A DNA stretch of 64,000 bases from JBHJHP01 sp042219825 (GTDB taxonomy: Bacteria > Bacteroidota > Bacteroidia > Bacteroidales > UBA5342). A program made the position numbers and the translations under genes. The DNA is taken from contig NZ_JBHJHQ010000003.1 of NCBI RefSeq assembly GCF_042219825.1, forward strand, positions 310,001 to 374,000, read 5' to 3'. The notes below the pieces were generated by a model that did not search any database, had not been told where the DNA came from, and saw nothing but the letters and a program-made list of their open reading frames with translations. This document shows positions 25,368 through 33,634 of the stretch, piece by piece (the stretch's first letter is position 1; every line of letters begins with the position of its first letter).

Positions 25368-26663
25368 ATGGAAGTTTTACGATTCCCTGACCGAAAGGAA
25401 TGGGATAAAATAACAACCCGGCCGGACAACGATAACAGCGGTGTTTTTGACTCGGTTCAATCCATACTCAACGAGGTAAAAGCAGGCGGTGATAAGGCTG
25501 TTCTCAAATTCGGGAAAAAATTTGACAGAGCCGACATTGAACATTTGCAGGTTACGGATGAGGAAATTGAAACAGCTTCAAAACTTGTAAGTGAAGACCT
25601 GAAGGATGCCATTAGACTGGCTGCTAAAAACATTGAAACATTCCATAAAACTCAGGTCTTTGAAGGGAAACCTGTTGAAACAGCTCCAGGTGTAACCTGC
25701 TGGCAAAAAAGTGTAGCCATTGAAAAAATAGGGTTATACATTCCCGGAGGGACTGCTCCACTTTTCAGCACTGTGTTAATGCTGGCTATTCCGGCTAAAA
25801 TTGCAGGATGTAATGAGATTGTGCTTTGTACGCCTCCATCAAAAGATGGCAGTATTCATCCGGCTATTTTATGGACCGCTCACTTTGTTGGCGTAACTTC
25901 CATATTTAAAGCCGGTGGTGTTCAGGCCATTGGAGCCATGGCATACGGAACCGAATCCATCCCAAAGGTTTTCAAAATTTTTGGTCCGGGAAACCAGTTT
26001 GTGACAGCTGCCAAGCAATTGGTAAGTTTAAAAGAAGTTGCCATTGACATGCCGGCAGGACCTTCTGAAGTGGAAGTGATTGCAGATAAGAATTCCAATC
26101 CGGCATTTATCGTGTCCGATCTTCTTTCGCAGGCAGAACATGGTGAAACCAGCCAGGTCATCCTGGTGACAGACACAGAAGATTTGATTGCTCCGGTACT
26201 GTATGAACTTGAAAGTCAGCTTTCAAAATTACCACGTAAAGATATGGCCAGGAAAGCCATAGCCAACAGCAGGATGATCGTGGTAAAAAACACGGAAGAG
26301 ATTATTGATATCACCAATCTTTATGCGCCGGAGCACCTGATCATACAAAGCAAAAATTACAGTGAAATTGCTGATAAAGTAATTAATGCCGGGTCTGTAT
26401 TTCTGGGTCAGTATACCCCTGAAAGTGCCGGTGATTATGCATCAGGAACCAACCATACCCTGCCGACCAATGGCTACGCAAGGGCTTACAGTGGGGTAAA
26501 CCTGGATAGTTTTACTAAAAAGATTACTTTCCAGGAAATCACAGTACAGGGATTAACGAATATTGGTCCGGCCATAGAGAAAATGGCTGAAGCCGAACAG
26601 CTGATGGCGCATAAAAATGCTGTCACACTACGATTAAAAGATATAGAAGATTCTGAAAAATGA
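25368..26663 (+). CDS. hisD: Histidinol dehydrogenase
   Basis: The last two oxidations of histidine synthesis, from histidinol to histidine, are carried out by this zinc enzyme with NAD. The length, 431 residues, is normal. Conserved blocks are GLYIPGGTAPLFSTVLML, FKAGGVQAIGAMAYGTE, GPGNQFVTAAKQ, and the zinc-ligand region LLSQAEHGETSQ with its glutamine and histidine. The catalytic ITNLYAPEHL and the C-terminal YSGVNLDSF are also present. Its stop overlaps the hisC start by four bases (ATGA), indicating translational coupling. Confidence 0.96.
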   Translation: MEVLRFPDRKEWDKITTRPDNDNSGVFDSVQSILNEVKAGGDKAVLKFGKKFDRADIEHLQVTDEEIETASKLVSEDLKDAIRLAAKNIETFHKTQVFEGKPVETAPGVTCWQKSVAIEKIGLYIPGGTAPLFSTVLMLAIPAKIAGCNEIVLCTPPSKDGSIHPAILWTAHFVGVTSIFKAGGVQAIGAMAYGTESIPKVFKIFGPGNQFVTAAKQLVSLKEVAIDMPAGPSEVEVIADKNSNPAFIVSDLLSQAEHGETSQVILVTDTEDLIAPVLYELESQLSKLPRKDMARKAIANSRMIVVKNTEEIIDITNLYAPEHLIIQSKNYSEIADKVINAGSVFLGQYTPESAGDYASGTNHTLPTNGYARAYSGVNLDSFTKKITFQEITVQGLTNIGPAIEKMAEAEQLMAHKNAVTLRLKDIEDSEK

Positions 26664-27703
26664 GCCAGATTGATCTGAATAAACTGCTTAGAGCTAACAT
26701 TAAGCAGTTAAAACCATATTCAAGCGCCCGCGATGAGTTTTCGGGAACAGCTTCGGTTTTTCTGGATGCGAATGAAAATCCGTATAATGAACCGTACAAC
26801 CGTTATCCTGATCCGTTGCAACGGGAGTTGAAGTCTCGTATATCGCAAATCAAAGGTGTGGATGCCGCAAAGATTTTTCTTGGAAACGGCAGTGATGAAC
26901 CCATTGACCTGCTTTTCAGGGCATTTTGTGAACCCGGCAAGGATAACATTGTGGCCATGGAACCGAGTTATGGCATGTATACCGTTGCAGCTGACATTAA
27001 CAATATAAAAGTAAAACCGGCTTTACTCAACAGCGATTACAGTCTGAACACCGATACTGTTCTGAATGCTGTTGATGAACATACAAAACTGATCTTTTTG
27101 TGTTCCCCCAATAATCCAACAGCTAATCTGCTCAAAAAAGAGGCGATAGAACCGATTCTGGACCGCTTTAAAGGATTAGTGATCATTGATGAAGCTTATA
27201 TTGATTTTGCACCTGAGGCAACATGGCTGAAGCAGCTGGATAAATATCCCAACCTTGTGGTTCTTCAGACTTTTTCGAAAGCATGGGGAATGGCTGCCAT
27301 CCGTCTTGGAATGGCCTTTGCCGCAACTGAAATCATTCAGGTTCTGAATAAAATTAAATATCCTTATAACCTGAATATTCTCACGCAGCAGAAAGCCATG
27401 GAACTGCTGAAAGATGATGTCAAAAAAACAAATTGGGTGGATGCCATTTTAAAAGAAAGGGAACGTCTGAAAGGTGAACTGCTCAGCATTCCGTATGTTG
27501 AACAGATATATCCTTCGGATGCCAACTTTTTACTGGTGAAGGTTAAGGATGCTGATGGAATATACCATAAACTGATCGATAATTCGGTGATCGTTCGGAA
27601 CCGCAGCCGTGTAAAATTATGTCAAGGTTCTCTTCGCATCACGGTTGGAACACCGGAAGAAAACATAAAATTAATCACAGCACTGACCGCATTAAACGCT
27701 TAA
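26660..27703 (+). CDS. hisC: Histidinol-phosphate aminotransferase
   Basis: This PLP enzyme transfers an amino group from glutamate to imidazole acetol phosphate. The 347-residue protein shows the class I/II aminotransferase pattern: LDANENPYNEPYNRYPDPL, LFLCSPNNPTAN, VIIDEAYIDFAPE, and the PLP lysine in LQTFSKAWGMAAIRLG. The substrate phosphate arginine is in SLRITVGTPEEN near the C-terminus. It overlaps hisD by four bases and is followed by hisB after 3 bases. Confidence 0.95.
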   Translation: MSQIDLNKLLRANIKQLKPYSSARDEFSGTASVFLDANENPYNEPYNRYPDPLQRELKSRISQIKGVDAAKIFLGNGSDEPIDLLFRAFCEPGKDNIVAMEPSYGMYTVAADINNIKVKPALLNSDYSLNTDTVLNAVDEHTKLIFLCSPNNPTANLLKKEAIEPILDRFKGLVIIDEAYIDFAPEATWLKQLDKYPNLVVLQTFSKAWGMAAIRLGMAFAATEIIQVLNKIKYPYNLNILTQQKAMELLKDDVKKTNWVDAILKERERLKGELLSIPYVEQIYPSDANFLLVKVKDADGIYHKLIDNSVIVRNRSRVKLCQGSLRITVGTPEENIKLITALTALNA

Positions 27704-27706
27704 AAA

Positions 27707-28834
27707 ATGAGCAAACAACGCATATTATTCATAGATCGCGACGGAACACTTGTAAAAGAACCTCCGGTTGATTATCAACTGGATGCTTTGGAAAAACTGG
27801 AGTTTTACCCGGGAGCTATCCGAAACATGCATTATATTGCAAAGCTTGATTTTAAACTTGTTCTTGTGAGCAATCAGGATGGACTTGGTACAGATTCTTT
27901 TCCGGAACATACATTTTGGCCAAGCCATAATATGATAATCAATACCTTTAAAAATGAAGGTGTTTATTTTGAAGCTGAGCATATTGACCCTTCCATGCCC
28001 GAAGATAATTCACCTGCCCGCAAACCCGGAACTGCGATGTTGACCGATTATATGAAGGGGAATTTTGATTTGGAAAACTCTTACGTAATCGGAGACAGAC
28101 TAACAGATGTGCAGATGGCAAAAAATCTGGGATGTAATGCCATTTTATTATCCGATGCAATAACATCTGATGACCTGAAAACCAATGAACTGTCTGATGT
28201 TTGTGTGCTGCAAACCGGAAACTGGGATGATATTTACGCTTTTCTAAAAGCAGGGGAAAGAACTGCCGAAGTTCAACGCACAACAAAAGAAACAGATATT
28301 TATGTGCGGATCAACCTTGACGGTACTGGGAAATGCGATATTCAAACCGGTCTTGGCTTTTTTGACCACATGCTGGAACAGATTGGAAAACATTCCGGTT
28401 CGGATCTGACTATTAAAGTTAAAGGAGATCTTGAAGTGGATGAACACCACACCATTGAAGACACTGCACTGGCTCTTGGAGAAGCCATATATAAAGCCAT
28501 TGGCGATAAGCGTGGCATTGAACGCTACGGCTATGCCCTGCCCATGGATGACTCATTCATAACGGTTGCACTGGATTTTGGTGGCCGGCCATGGCTGGTC
28601 TGGGATGCTGAATTCAAGCGCGAAAAAGTGGGTGATATGCCAACTGAAATGTTTCTGCACTTCTTTAAATCCTTCTCAGATGCTGCAAAATGCAACCTGT
28701 ATATCAAAGCGGAAGGAGATAATGAACATCATAAAATTGAAGGCATTTTCAAAGCCCTGGCCCGCTCCATAAAAATGGCGGTAAAACGCGATGTCTTTAA
28801 ATTTGAACTGCCTTCTACAAAAGGTGTGTTATAG
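27707..28834 (+). CDS. hisB: Bifunctional histidinol-phosphatase / imidazoleglycerol-phosphate dehydratase
   Basis: The 375-residue protein fuses two steps of the pathway. Residues 1-165 are a HAD phosphatase with the nucleophile motif FIDRDGTLVKEP and the later GDRLTDVQMAKNLG. Residues 180-375 are the dehydratase with the metal-binding FDHMLEQIGKHSG, EVDEHHTIEDTALALGEA and DNEHHKIEGIFKALARS motifs. It is the last his gene here: hisH, hisA, hisF and hisI do not follow. A REP-like palindrome follows the stop and could end the transcript. Confidence 0.96.
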   Translation: MSKQRILFIDRDGTLVKEPPVDYQLDALEKLEFYPGAIRNMHYIAKLDFKLVLVSNQDGLGTDSFPEHTFWPSHNMIINTFKNEGVYFEAEHIDPSMPEDNSPARKPGTAMLTDYMKGNFDLENSYVIGDRLTDVQMAKNLGCNAILLSDAITSDDLKTNELSDVCVLQTGNWDDIYAFLKAGERTAEVQRTTKETDIYVRINLDGTGKCDIQTGLGFFDHMLEQIGKHSGSDLTIKVKGDLEVDEHHTIEDTALALGEAIYKAIGDKRGIERYGYALPMDDSFITVALDFGGRPWLVWDAEFKREKVGDMPTEMFLHFFKSFSDAAKCNLYIKAEGDNEHHKIEGIFKALARSIKMAVKRDVFKFELPSTKGVL

Positions 28835-28842
28835 ACTTAATT

Positions 28843-28869
28843 GAGGGTTTCGTTTTGAATGAAGCTCTC
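28843..28869. repeat. GAGGG-type palindrome, copy 1
   Basis: GAGGGTTTCGTTTTGAATGA and its continuation form an imperfect hairpin (GAGGGTTTC/GAAGCTCTC arms). It lies between the converging ends of hisB and higA and may serve as their shared terminator. It is the most diverged of the copies. Confidence 0.6.
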
Positions 28870-28876
28870 TTTACAT

Positions 28877-29182
28877 TTATAGCTCCAATTCATCCGGTGC
28901 ATTTTTTCTGATCTTTGTTAAAAGATCATGTTTATTGATCCTTTCTTCTTCCAAATCAAAATCATCCTGTAAGCCTAACCAGAATTTTGCTGAATTTCCA
29001 AAATATGAACTGAATCGCAGGGCCGTATCAGCCGTAATGCGCCTCTTTCCTTTTATAATTTGAGATATTCTTGTCTGAGGTATTTCTGTATCCTTAGACA
29101 ACTTATAGGCAGAAATTTCCATTGGAATCAAAAATTCTTCCAACAACACTTCTCCGGGATGTATATTACTTAATTTGTCCAT
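28877..29182 (-). CDS. higA: HigA-family antitoxin
   Basis: The 101-residue protein opens with the HigA hallmark NIHPGEVLLEEFLIPMEISA. A Cro-like helix-turn-helix follows (YKLSKDTEIPQTRISQIIKG, then RRITADTALRFSSYFGNSAK) with the conserved FWLGLQDDFDLE tail. It would bind and neutralise the HigB RNase and repress the operon. It starts 11 bases after the toxin stop, in the toxin-first order typical of higBA. Confidence 0.92.
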   Translation of the reverse strand: MDKLSNIHPGEVLLEEFLIPMEISAYKLSKDTEIPQTRISQIIKGKRRITADTALRFSSYFGNSAKFWLGLQDDFDLEEERINKHDLLTKIRKNAPDELEL

Positions 29183-29193
29183 TTTCAGATCTG

Positions 29194-29475
29194 TTAATGA
29201 TAATCCAGTATTTCAACGTCATAAGCATTATTGCCTTCCCATTTAAAGATTATACGCCACTGATTATTGATTCTGATACTGAAGAACTCTTTTTTATCTC
29301 CCTTAAGTTTCTCGAGCCTGTTTGAAGGAGGAATTCTCAGATCATTAATATTCAATGAGTTATTAATCATCCTTAATTTTCTACGCCCGGTTTGTTGAAT
29401 CTCTATTGGGATAGATTTTACTCTTTCTCCATCCCATATCTTTTCAGTAGTTTTTGATCCAAACGATATTATCAT
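29194..29475 (-). CDS. higB: HigB-type toxin (RelE/ParE superfamily)
   Basis: Starting at MIISFGSKTTEKIWDGERVK (ATG 29475) the protein is 93 residues, the normal HigB size. It ends with the strand pattern FFSIRINNQWRIIFKWEGNN followed by VEILDYH. This is the RelE-fold ribosome-dependent mRNA interferase signature, with the catalytic histidine near the C-terminus. The slightly longer frame from 29502 adds nine residues not found in the family. The toxin is encoded upstream of its antitoxin. Confidence 0.9.
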   Translation of the reverse strand: MIISFGSKTTEKIWDGERVKSIPIEIQQTGRRKLRMINNSLNINDLRIPPSNRLEKLKGDKKEFFSIRINNQWRIIFKWEGNNAYDVEILDYH

Positions 29476-29577
29476 ACTGACGCACTGTATTACTAACGCC
29501 AAAGATAAGTAAGTCTTTCGAAAATAGCAATTTTAAATGTATCATGGATTTTATTGGGGGTCAAACCCTCACCAAAA

Positions 29578-29925
29578 CTATTTCTTCACCCTCGCATCTA
29601 CAAAACTTTTGATAAAGATGATCATGGCGTATAGTGATGTTGCCATCATGATAACCACCCGAATCACACCAATCTGACTATCGCGGCCAATTGCACCTGT
29701 AAGCGGTTTAACAAGTGACACCAGTAACAAAAATGTTAGTGTGACCACGATATGTGCCACTACCCTGTTTCCTCCCTGCATTGGTTTAACCATTGCCAAG
29801 AGTACTACGCCAACAAACACAGGTATCAAAGCTGTAACGGAGGGAGTTTCGCTTCCAAAATACGACCACAAGCCTAAGGCTATAAGAACGATACTGTTAA
29901 TCAAATTTGCCAAATATGGTTTCAT
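29578..29925 (-). CDS. Small membrane protein, four predicted segments
   Basis: The 115-residue protein has hydrophobic segments at about 6-22, 30-46, 55-74 and 85-105, separated by short polar turns. The C-terminus is basic (VDARVKK). Small glycine residues in the segments recall TMEM14-like four-helix proteins, but the match is weak. No function is assigned. It is transcribed alone, divergent from the small exported protein at 30012. Confidence 0.6.
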   Translation of the reverse strand: MKPYLANLINSIVLIALGLWSYFGSETPSVTALIPVFVGVVLLAMVKPMQGGNRVVAHIVVTLTFLLLVSLVKPLTGAIGRDSQIGVIRVVIMMATSLYAMIIFIKSFVDARVKK

Positions 29926-30011
29926 CTTAATTATTTTAAAGTTTTTTCTGTCCTACTATAAACCATTTTTATCCGGAATCGTTTAAAATAAGAACCTTTT
30001 ATTTTTAAAAC

Positions 30012-30368
30012 ATGGCAAACGATAAACAAAGCCGTAAATCATTTCTGAAGCGAATAGGACTGACACTGGGAGCAGCAGCTGTTGCGCCACTCGCTACTGC
30101 ATCAGATATTGGTTATATGAAAGATGATAAGCTAAATGATGTACAGAAAGATTTTTTACAGACGTATGAAAAGTGGCTTGGTGAATTTCACGGGTTTGTA
30201 AAAAAACAAAAGGCTGACTTTACCAACCTTGAAAACAACAAAAAACTGATGGCCTTGTCGGCAGAAGCTGAAGAATGGAAAAAACAGCTTGAAGTTCATA
30301 TGCTGGATGAACGGTTTTCGAGATATCACGAAAAAATTACAAGGAAAGTCACCGAGGAAATAGCTTAG
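30012..30368 (+). CDS. Small exported protein with twin-arginine-like signal
   Basis: The 118-residue protein begins NDKQSRKSFLKRIGLTLGAA, close to a Tat signal (S-R-K-x-F-L-K; the second arginine is a lysine), followed by a hydrophobic alanine-rich segment and a plausible cut after ATAS. The mature 85 residues are helical and charged. No family is recognised. A lysine in place of the second arginine weakens but does not exclude Tat export. Confidence 0.55.
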   Translation: MANDKQSRKSFLKRIGLTLGAAAVAPLATASDIGYMKDDKLNDVQKDFLQTYEKWLGEFHGFVKKQKADFTNLENNKKLMALSAEAEEWKKQLEVHMLDERFSRYHEKITRKVTEEIA

Positions 30369-30436
30369 TTAATTACGAGTTAAGAATTAAGAATTAAGAA
30401 TTGGAACGATGTAATTCATAATTCCAAATTAATTTT

Positions 30437-31129
30437 TTATCCTTTGATGCTTACATCTTCAAGACCGTGTTTATCCAGAATTTTGATGTCCTTACCATCC
30501 AGTGATATCAATTTATCCTGTTCAAATTCCTTTAAAAGTTTTACGGTACTTTCCATCGTTATTCCGGCAAATTCAGCGATCTCTTTTCTGGTTAAATGAT
30601 GAAACACATCTTCCGCCAGAAAATCTTCCTGTGCAAGATATAGCAACGTTGTTGCAAGCTTTCCAGGCATTTGTTTGTGTGTAATCGTCTTGATAATCTC
30701 CAGCAAATGGTTTTCCGTTCTGTAATTACGTGATACTATATTAAATGCAAAATCGCGGTTATCTTTCAGGATCTTCTTAAGGCCCTCTTTATCTATCATG
30801 CAAACTGCAGACTCTTTCAATGCCATGGCGGTATAATTGTAAACACTCTCCCCAAATACCGTTGAAAACGCAATGAAGTCACCGCCTTTCATCAGGCTGA
30901 TGCTTTTAAATTTTCCTCTGCCCGTTTCCACAAAAACCTTCACCAGACCATCCAGCACATACAATACATACGGGGCAAACGCGCCCTGCTTGCATACAGT
31001 CTCACCACTGTTATACACAATCTGACGTTTCTTGGTGCTGATAAAATCGAGCTCATCCTCTGTCAGCATCATAAAACAACTGCTCTTGCTGAAAATAGAG
31101 TTCAGGTGGGGTACCTGGTGTTCTTCCAT
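30437..31129 (-). CDS. Crp/Fnr-family transcriptional regulator
   Basis: The 230-residue protein has an N-terminal cyclic-nucleotide-binding-type beta barrel (about 15-125, with GETVCKQGAFAPYVLYVLDG). A dimerisation helix and a C-terminal winged helix follow (LTRKEIAEFAGITMESTVKLLKEFEQDKL). There is no N-terminal cysteine cluster as in Fnr, so oxygen sensing through an iron-sulfur cluster is not indicated. The ligand is unknown. It is transcribed alone; the REP-like copy at 31201 lies upstream. Confidence 0.88.
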   Translation of the reverse strand: MEEHQVPHLNSIFSKSSCFMMLTEDELDFISTKKRQIVYNSGETVCKQGAFAPYVLYVLDGLVKVFVETGRGKFKSISLMKGGDFIAFSTVFGESVYNYTAMALKESAVCMIDKEGLKKILKDNRDFAFNIVSRNYRTENHLLEIIKTITHKQMPGKLATTLLYLAQEDFLAEDVFHHLTRKEIAEFAGITMESTVKLLKEFEQDKLISLDGKDIKILDKHGLEDVSIKG

Positions 31130-31200
31130 CGCATTTTATTTAAAATACGAAGATACAAAAAACCACAAAATATTAAGAGTCTTGTTTTAGACAGCATTAG

Positions 31201-31229
31201 CGAGGGTTTCGTTTTAAATGAAGCCCTAG
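31201..31229. repeat. GAGGG-type palindrome, copy 2
   Basis: CGAGGGTTTCGTTTTAAATG continues into AAGCCCTAG to form a hairpin. It lies just beyond the stop of the M56-amidase gene (31241, minus strand) and may act as its terminator. Confidence 0.65.
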
Positions 31230-31240
31230 TTTATGCAAAT

Positions 31241-32680
31241 TTACTTTCTGTTTTCCTGAATTTTCAGAAGTCCGTTATAAATGGATTTTGCAATTTGTGT
31301 TTGGTAATCGGGATCCGAAAACGTTGTTACATCCAGATCATCAACTGAAAGATCAATAGAATATAATGCAGAAGGACATTCACTATGCTTGAGCACATAA
31401 AATGGCCCGCTTATAATTTTATTAGTTTCCTTGTTCAAAGATTCTGAAAGCAAGTCTTCACAACAGGAAAACGATTCTGAAGAATACTTACCATCATTAA
31501 AATAGGATATAAAATCGTTGACTCCTTTCGAAATATTATCCTGGCAATGAATGCTCAGGAAAAAGTCAGGATGATTTTCAGTTGAGATATCCACCCGTTC
31601 TTGTAACTTCAAAAATTCATCGTCTGTTTTAGTGAGTATAATTTTAATATTATCGTCATTATTTAAACTCAAGGAATACAGAAGCTTACTCACACTCAAA
31701 TTAATATCCTTTTCCTGTATGCCATTCAATACAGCTCCGGGATCTTTCCCTCCATGACCGGAATCAATTACAACTACGAAAGGTTCACGTTCTGCACCCA
31801 GATCGAAGGAGGTTAAAATAAAAAAGGAAACAGACAATGACAATGCAAAAAGAAGAGTAACCCATCTTCTGAATTTTGCAGGACTTTTTCGGTTTACCAT
31901 ACGTATTCTGTTTTTAGTTTGCGTAAAATTAAATCCACTGACCAATTGATAGCTTTGCTTTTTTATTGAACTATTAATCAGACAATTAAAATATTTCTCT
32001 CTATCCGTTCCCGATTTCACAACACCATCATCTGCCAGATATTCATGGTTCAACACCATTATTCTTTTAAATACCCAAATCAACGGATTGAACCAGAACG
32101 TACATTTTATCAGTTCCACCAAAATGATATCCAAAGAATGAAACTGTTTTATATGGACCCTCTCATGTTGAATCAATATAGAAGCCGATGCATCATTTTT
32201 TAAATCATGGCTGCTTATAAACAGATAATTCAAAAAACTATAAGGTTTAATCCGCTTCTCTTTTACTATCATTTTCAATCCGTCAATTTTTACCCGCCCA
32301 TGTCTGGTACTAAAAAGGATCAACATAAGGTTGAAAACAAAACGGATCAAAAAGACTGAAGCAACAAGAAAATATCCGAATAATATTTTTTGCCGTTTTG
32401 AAAATTTGATATTCTCTGGCTCCCCAAACATAATCTCCTCATTTTGTACAAAATCCTTCTGTACAAAACTTTTTTCTGTTCTTCTTAGACCAAGATCTTT
32501 AATTACGGAAGGCATATTATTTACCTTAATATTCATTGTTGGAACAATTAAGCTTAGCACCAATGCTGTTAACAAGAAGAACCTGATGAAAATAAAATTC
32601 TTAAGGGATTTAAGTAAGGTGTAATAAAGCAGAATCGCAATTCCTAAACCTATGGTGGATTTTAAAATATATTCAACCAT
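31241..32680 (-). CDS. M56 metallopeptidase fused to an amidase_3-like domain
   Basis: The 479-residue protein has BlaR1-like N-terminal membrane segments and the M56 zinc motif HERVH (172-176) with the NHEYLADDGVV helix. After a membrane segment at about 272-291, residues 300-479 form an amidase_3 domain that would face the periplasm. Zinc ligands are in place: H309 (DSGHGGKDPGA), E323 (EKDINLS) and H378 (SIHCQ). The catalytic glutamate expected near 441 (usually VE(L/I)GF) reads LYSIDLS. The domain may therefore bind peptidoglycan without cutting it, acting as the sensor. It starts 1 base after a BlaI-type gene, so the pair is a sensor-repressor unit. Confidence 0.85.
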   Translation of the reverse strand: MVEYILKSTIGLGIAILLYYTLLKSLKNFIFIRFFLLTALVLSLIVPTMNIKVNNMPSVIKDLGLRRTEKSFVQKDFVQNEEIMFGEPENIKFSKRQKILFGYFLVASVFLIRFVFNLMLILFSTRHGRVKIDGLKMIVKEKRIKPYSFLNYLFISSHDLKNDASASILIQHERVHIKQFHSLDIILVELIKCTFWFNPLIWVFKRIMVLNHEYLADDGVVKSGTDREKYFNCLINSSIKKQSYQLVSGFNFTQTKNRIRMVNRKSPAKFRRWVTLLFALSLSVSFFILTSFDLGAEREPFVVVIDSGHGGKDPGAVLNGIQEKDINLSVSKLLYSLSLNNDDNIKIILTKTDDEFLKLQERVDISTENHPDFFLSIHCQDNISKGVNDFISYFNDGKYSSESFSCCEDLLSESLNKETNKIISGPFYVLKHSECPSALYSIDLSVDDLDVTTFSDPDYQTQIAKSIYNGLLKIQENRK

Positions 32681-32681
32681 A

Positions 32682-33062
32682 TCATTGGTTTTTTTGGGAA
32701 ATTTGTGACTTAACCAGTTCTTTCAGCTCTTCCAGTTCTTCAACACTGAGGTCACTGTTTTTTGTAAAAAAGGATGCAAACTGCGTTGCTGAATCATTAA
32801 AAAAGAGAGAGATGATACTTTTCAAATATCCTGAAAAATAGTCCTTTTTCTGTAGGATTGGAAAATACAATTTATCCCTTCCAAGTTTCTTGAATCCGAT
32901 GTATTTTTTGGAGCACATTCTGTTCAACTGTGTTGAGATGGTAGTATACGCCGGCTTTGGTTCAGGAAACTTTTCAACGATATCTTTCATAAATCCTTCT
33001 TCTATCTCCCAGAGATATCCCATAATCTGAAGTTCGGACTTATTAAGCTGCCTTATAACCAT
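32682..33062 (-). CDS. BlaI/MecI-family repressor paired with the M56-amidase protein
   Basis: The 126-residue protein has the penicillinase-repressor winged helix (LNKSELQIMGYLWEIEEGFM, then PAYTTISTQLNRMCSKKYIG) and a C-terminal dimerisation helix. A dyad nearly identical to the staphylococcal mec/bla operator lies 15 bases before its start, on the -7 element, so it should repress its own operon. The M56-amidase gene follows 1 base later. The likely trigger is cell-wall material or antibiotic; this is inferred from the partner domain. Confidence 0.9.
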   Translation of the reverse strand: MVIRQLNKSELQIMGYLWEIEEGFMKDIVEKFPEPKPAYTTISTQLNRMCSKKYIGFKKLGRDKLYFPILQKKDYFSGYLKSIISLFFNDSATQFASFFTKNSDLSVEELEELKELVKSQISQKNQ

Positions 33063-33076
33063 AAATGTAGTTTTAA

Positions 33077-33111
33077 TACTACAAATGTAGTAATTAATTT
33101 TATTTATGCAA
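33077..33111 (-). promoter_or_regulatory. BlaI/MecI-type operator on the promoter of the second pair
   Basis: TACTACAAATGTAGTA (33077-33092) is a perfect dyad with 7-base arms and differs by one base from the known mec/bla operator core TACTACATATGTAGTA. Read on the minus strand its centre contains TACATTTG (33082-33089), a -7 element, with a TTG 19 bases upstream (33109-33111). A bound repressor would cover the -7 element. An overlapping further dyad, TGTAGT...ACTACA, begins at 33066. Confidence 0.85.
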
Positions 33112-33125
33112 ATATTTTAATGTTT

Positions 33126-33160
33126 TAGCGAGGGCTTCGCTTAAAGCGAAACCCTCGCTA
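33126..33160. repeat. GAGGG-type palindrome, copy 3
   Basis: TAGCGAGGGCTTCGCTT pairs with the rest of a 35-base near-perfect palindrome ending AAACCCTCGCTA, followed by an extra half copy (ACCCTCGCTAAAAA). It lies in the spacer upstream of the BlaI gene and before the NifX-like gene. Confidence 0.75.
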
Positions 33161-33250
33161 CCACCCTCGCTAAAAATTGCTTTGTAAAATTTCAATTTTT
33201 GGATTGTAATACTTCAATGGCTTTTTCTTTACCGGAATTTGGTAGCGCCG

Positions 33251-33258
33251 TACTTTTG
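33251..33258 (+). promoter_or_regulatory. -7 element (TACTTTTG) for the NifX-like/thioredoxin/trxB trio
   Basis: TACTTTTG fits TAnnTTTG and lies 19 bases before the ATG at 33278. No clean -33 TTG is found at the right distance. Confidence 0.45.
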
Positions 33259-33277
33259 TTGCATAGAAATTTAGTGA

Positions 33278-33622
33278 ATGAAACGCATCGCAATTCCAAT
33301 ACAAGACAACAGGCTGAGTTCCAAATACGGAACATGCGATTTTCTGACTGTCTATGCAACGGAAGGCAGAAAAGTTGTTGGAAAGGAAACATTACTTCCT
33401 GTAACCGGATCAACCGAGGAAATTGCAACTCAACTGAATGCAATGGGTATTGGTATTGTGATCACAAACTTCATAGAGCCGGGCATCATAGGATATTTGG
33501 CTCAGCACAAAATTCAGGTTTTTATTGGGGTTAAAAACAGCGATCCGGATGTGCTTGTCCGTCAATATTTAGACGGACAGCTCACCTCGGATCAAAAAGT
33601 AATGCATTTGTATAACAATTAA
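33278..33622 (+). CDS. NifX/NifB-like dinitrogenase cofactor-binding-domain protein
   Basis: The 114-residue protein is a single Nitro_FeMo-Co domain: MKRIAIPIQDNRLSSKYGTC at the start, TQLNAMGIGIVITNFIEPGI in the middle and the C-terminal VRQYLDGQL helix. In nitrogen fixers such domains bind iron-molybdenum cofactor precursors. Stand-alone copies occur widely in anaerobes without nitrogenase, possibly as metal-cluster or redox proteins. No nif genes are in the window. It precedes a thioredoxin-like gene by 12 bases and shares its likely promoter, pointing to a redox context. Confidence 0.85.
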   Translation: MKRIAIPIQDNRLSSKYGTCDFLTVYATEGRKVVGKETLLPVTGSTEEIATQLNAMGIGIVITNFIEPGIIGYLAQHKIQVFIGVKNSDPDVLVRQYLDGQLTSDQKVMHLYNN

Positions 33623-33634
33623 ACATAAAGTAAA

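Noticed and set aside
33278..33622. Nitrogen-fixation gene
   Set aside because: No nif genes are near; the stand-alone domain is common outside nitrogen fixers.
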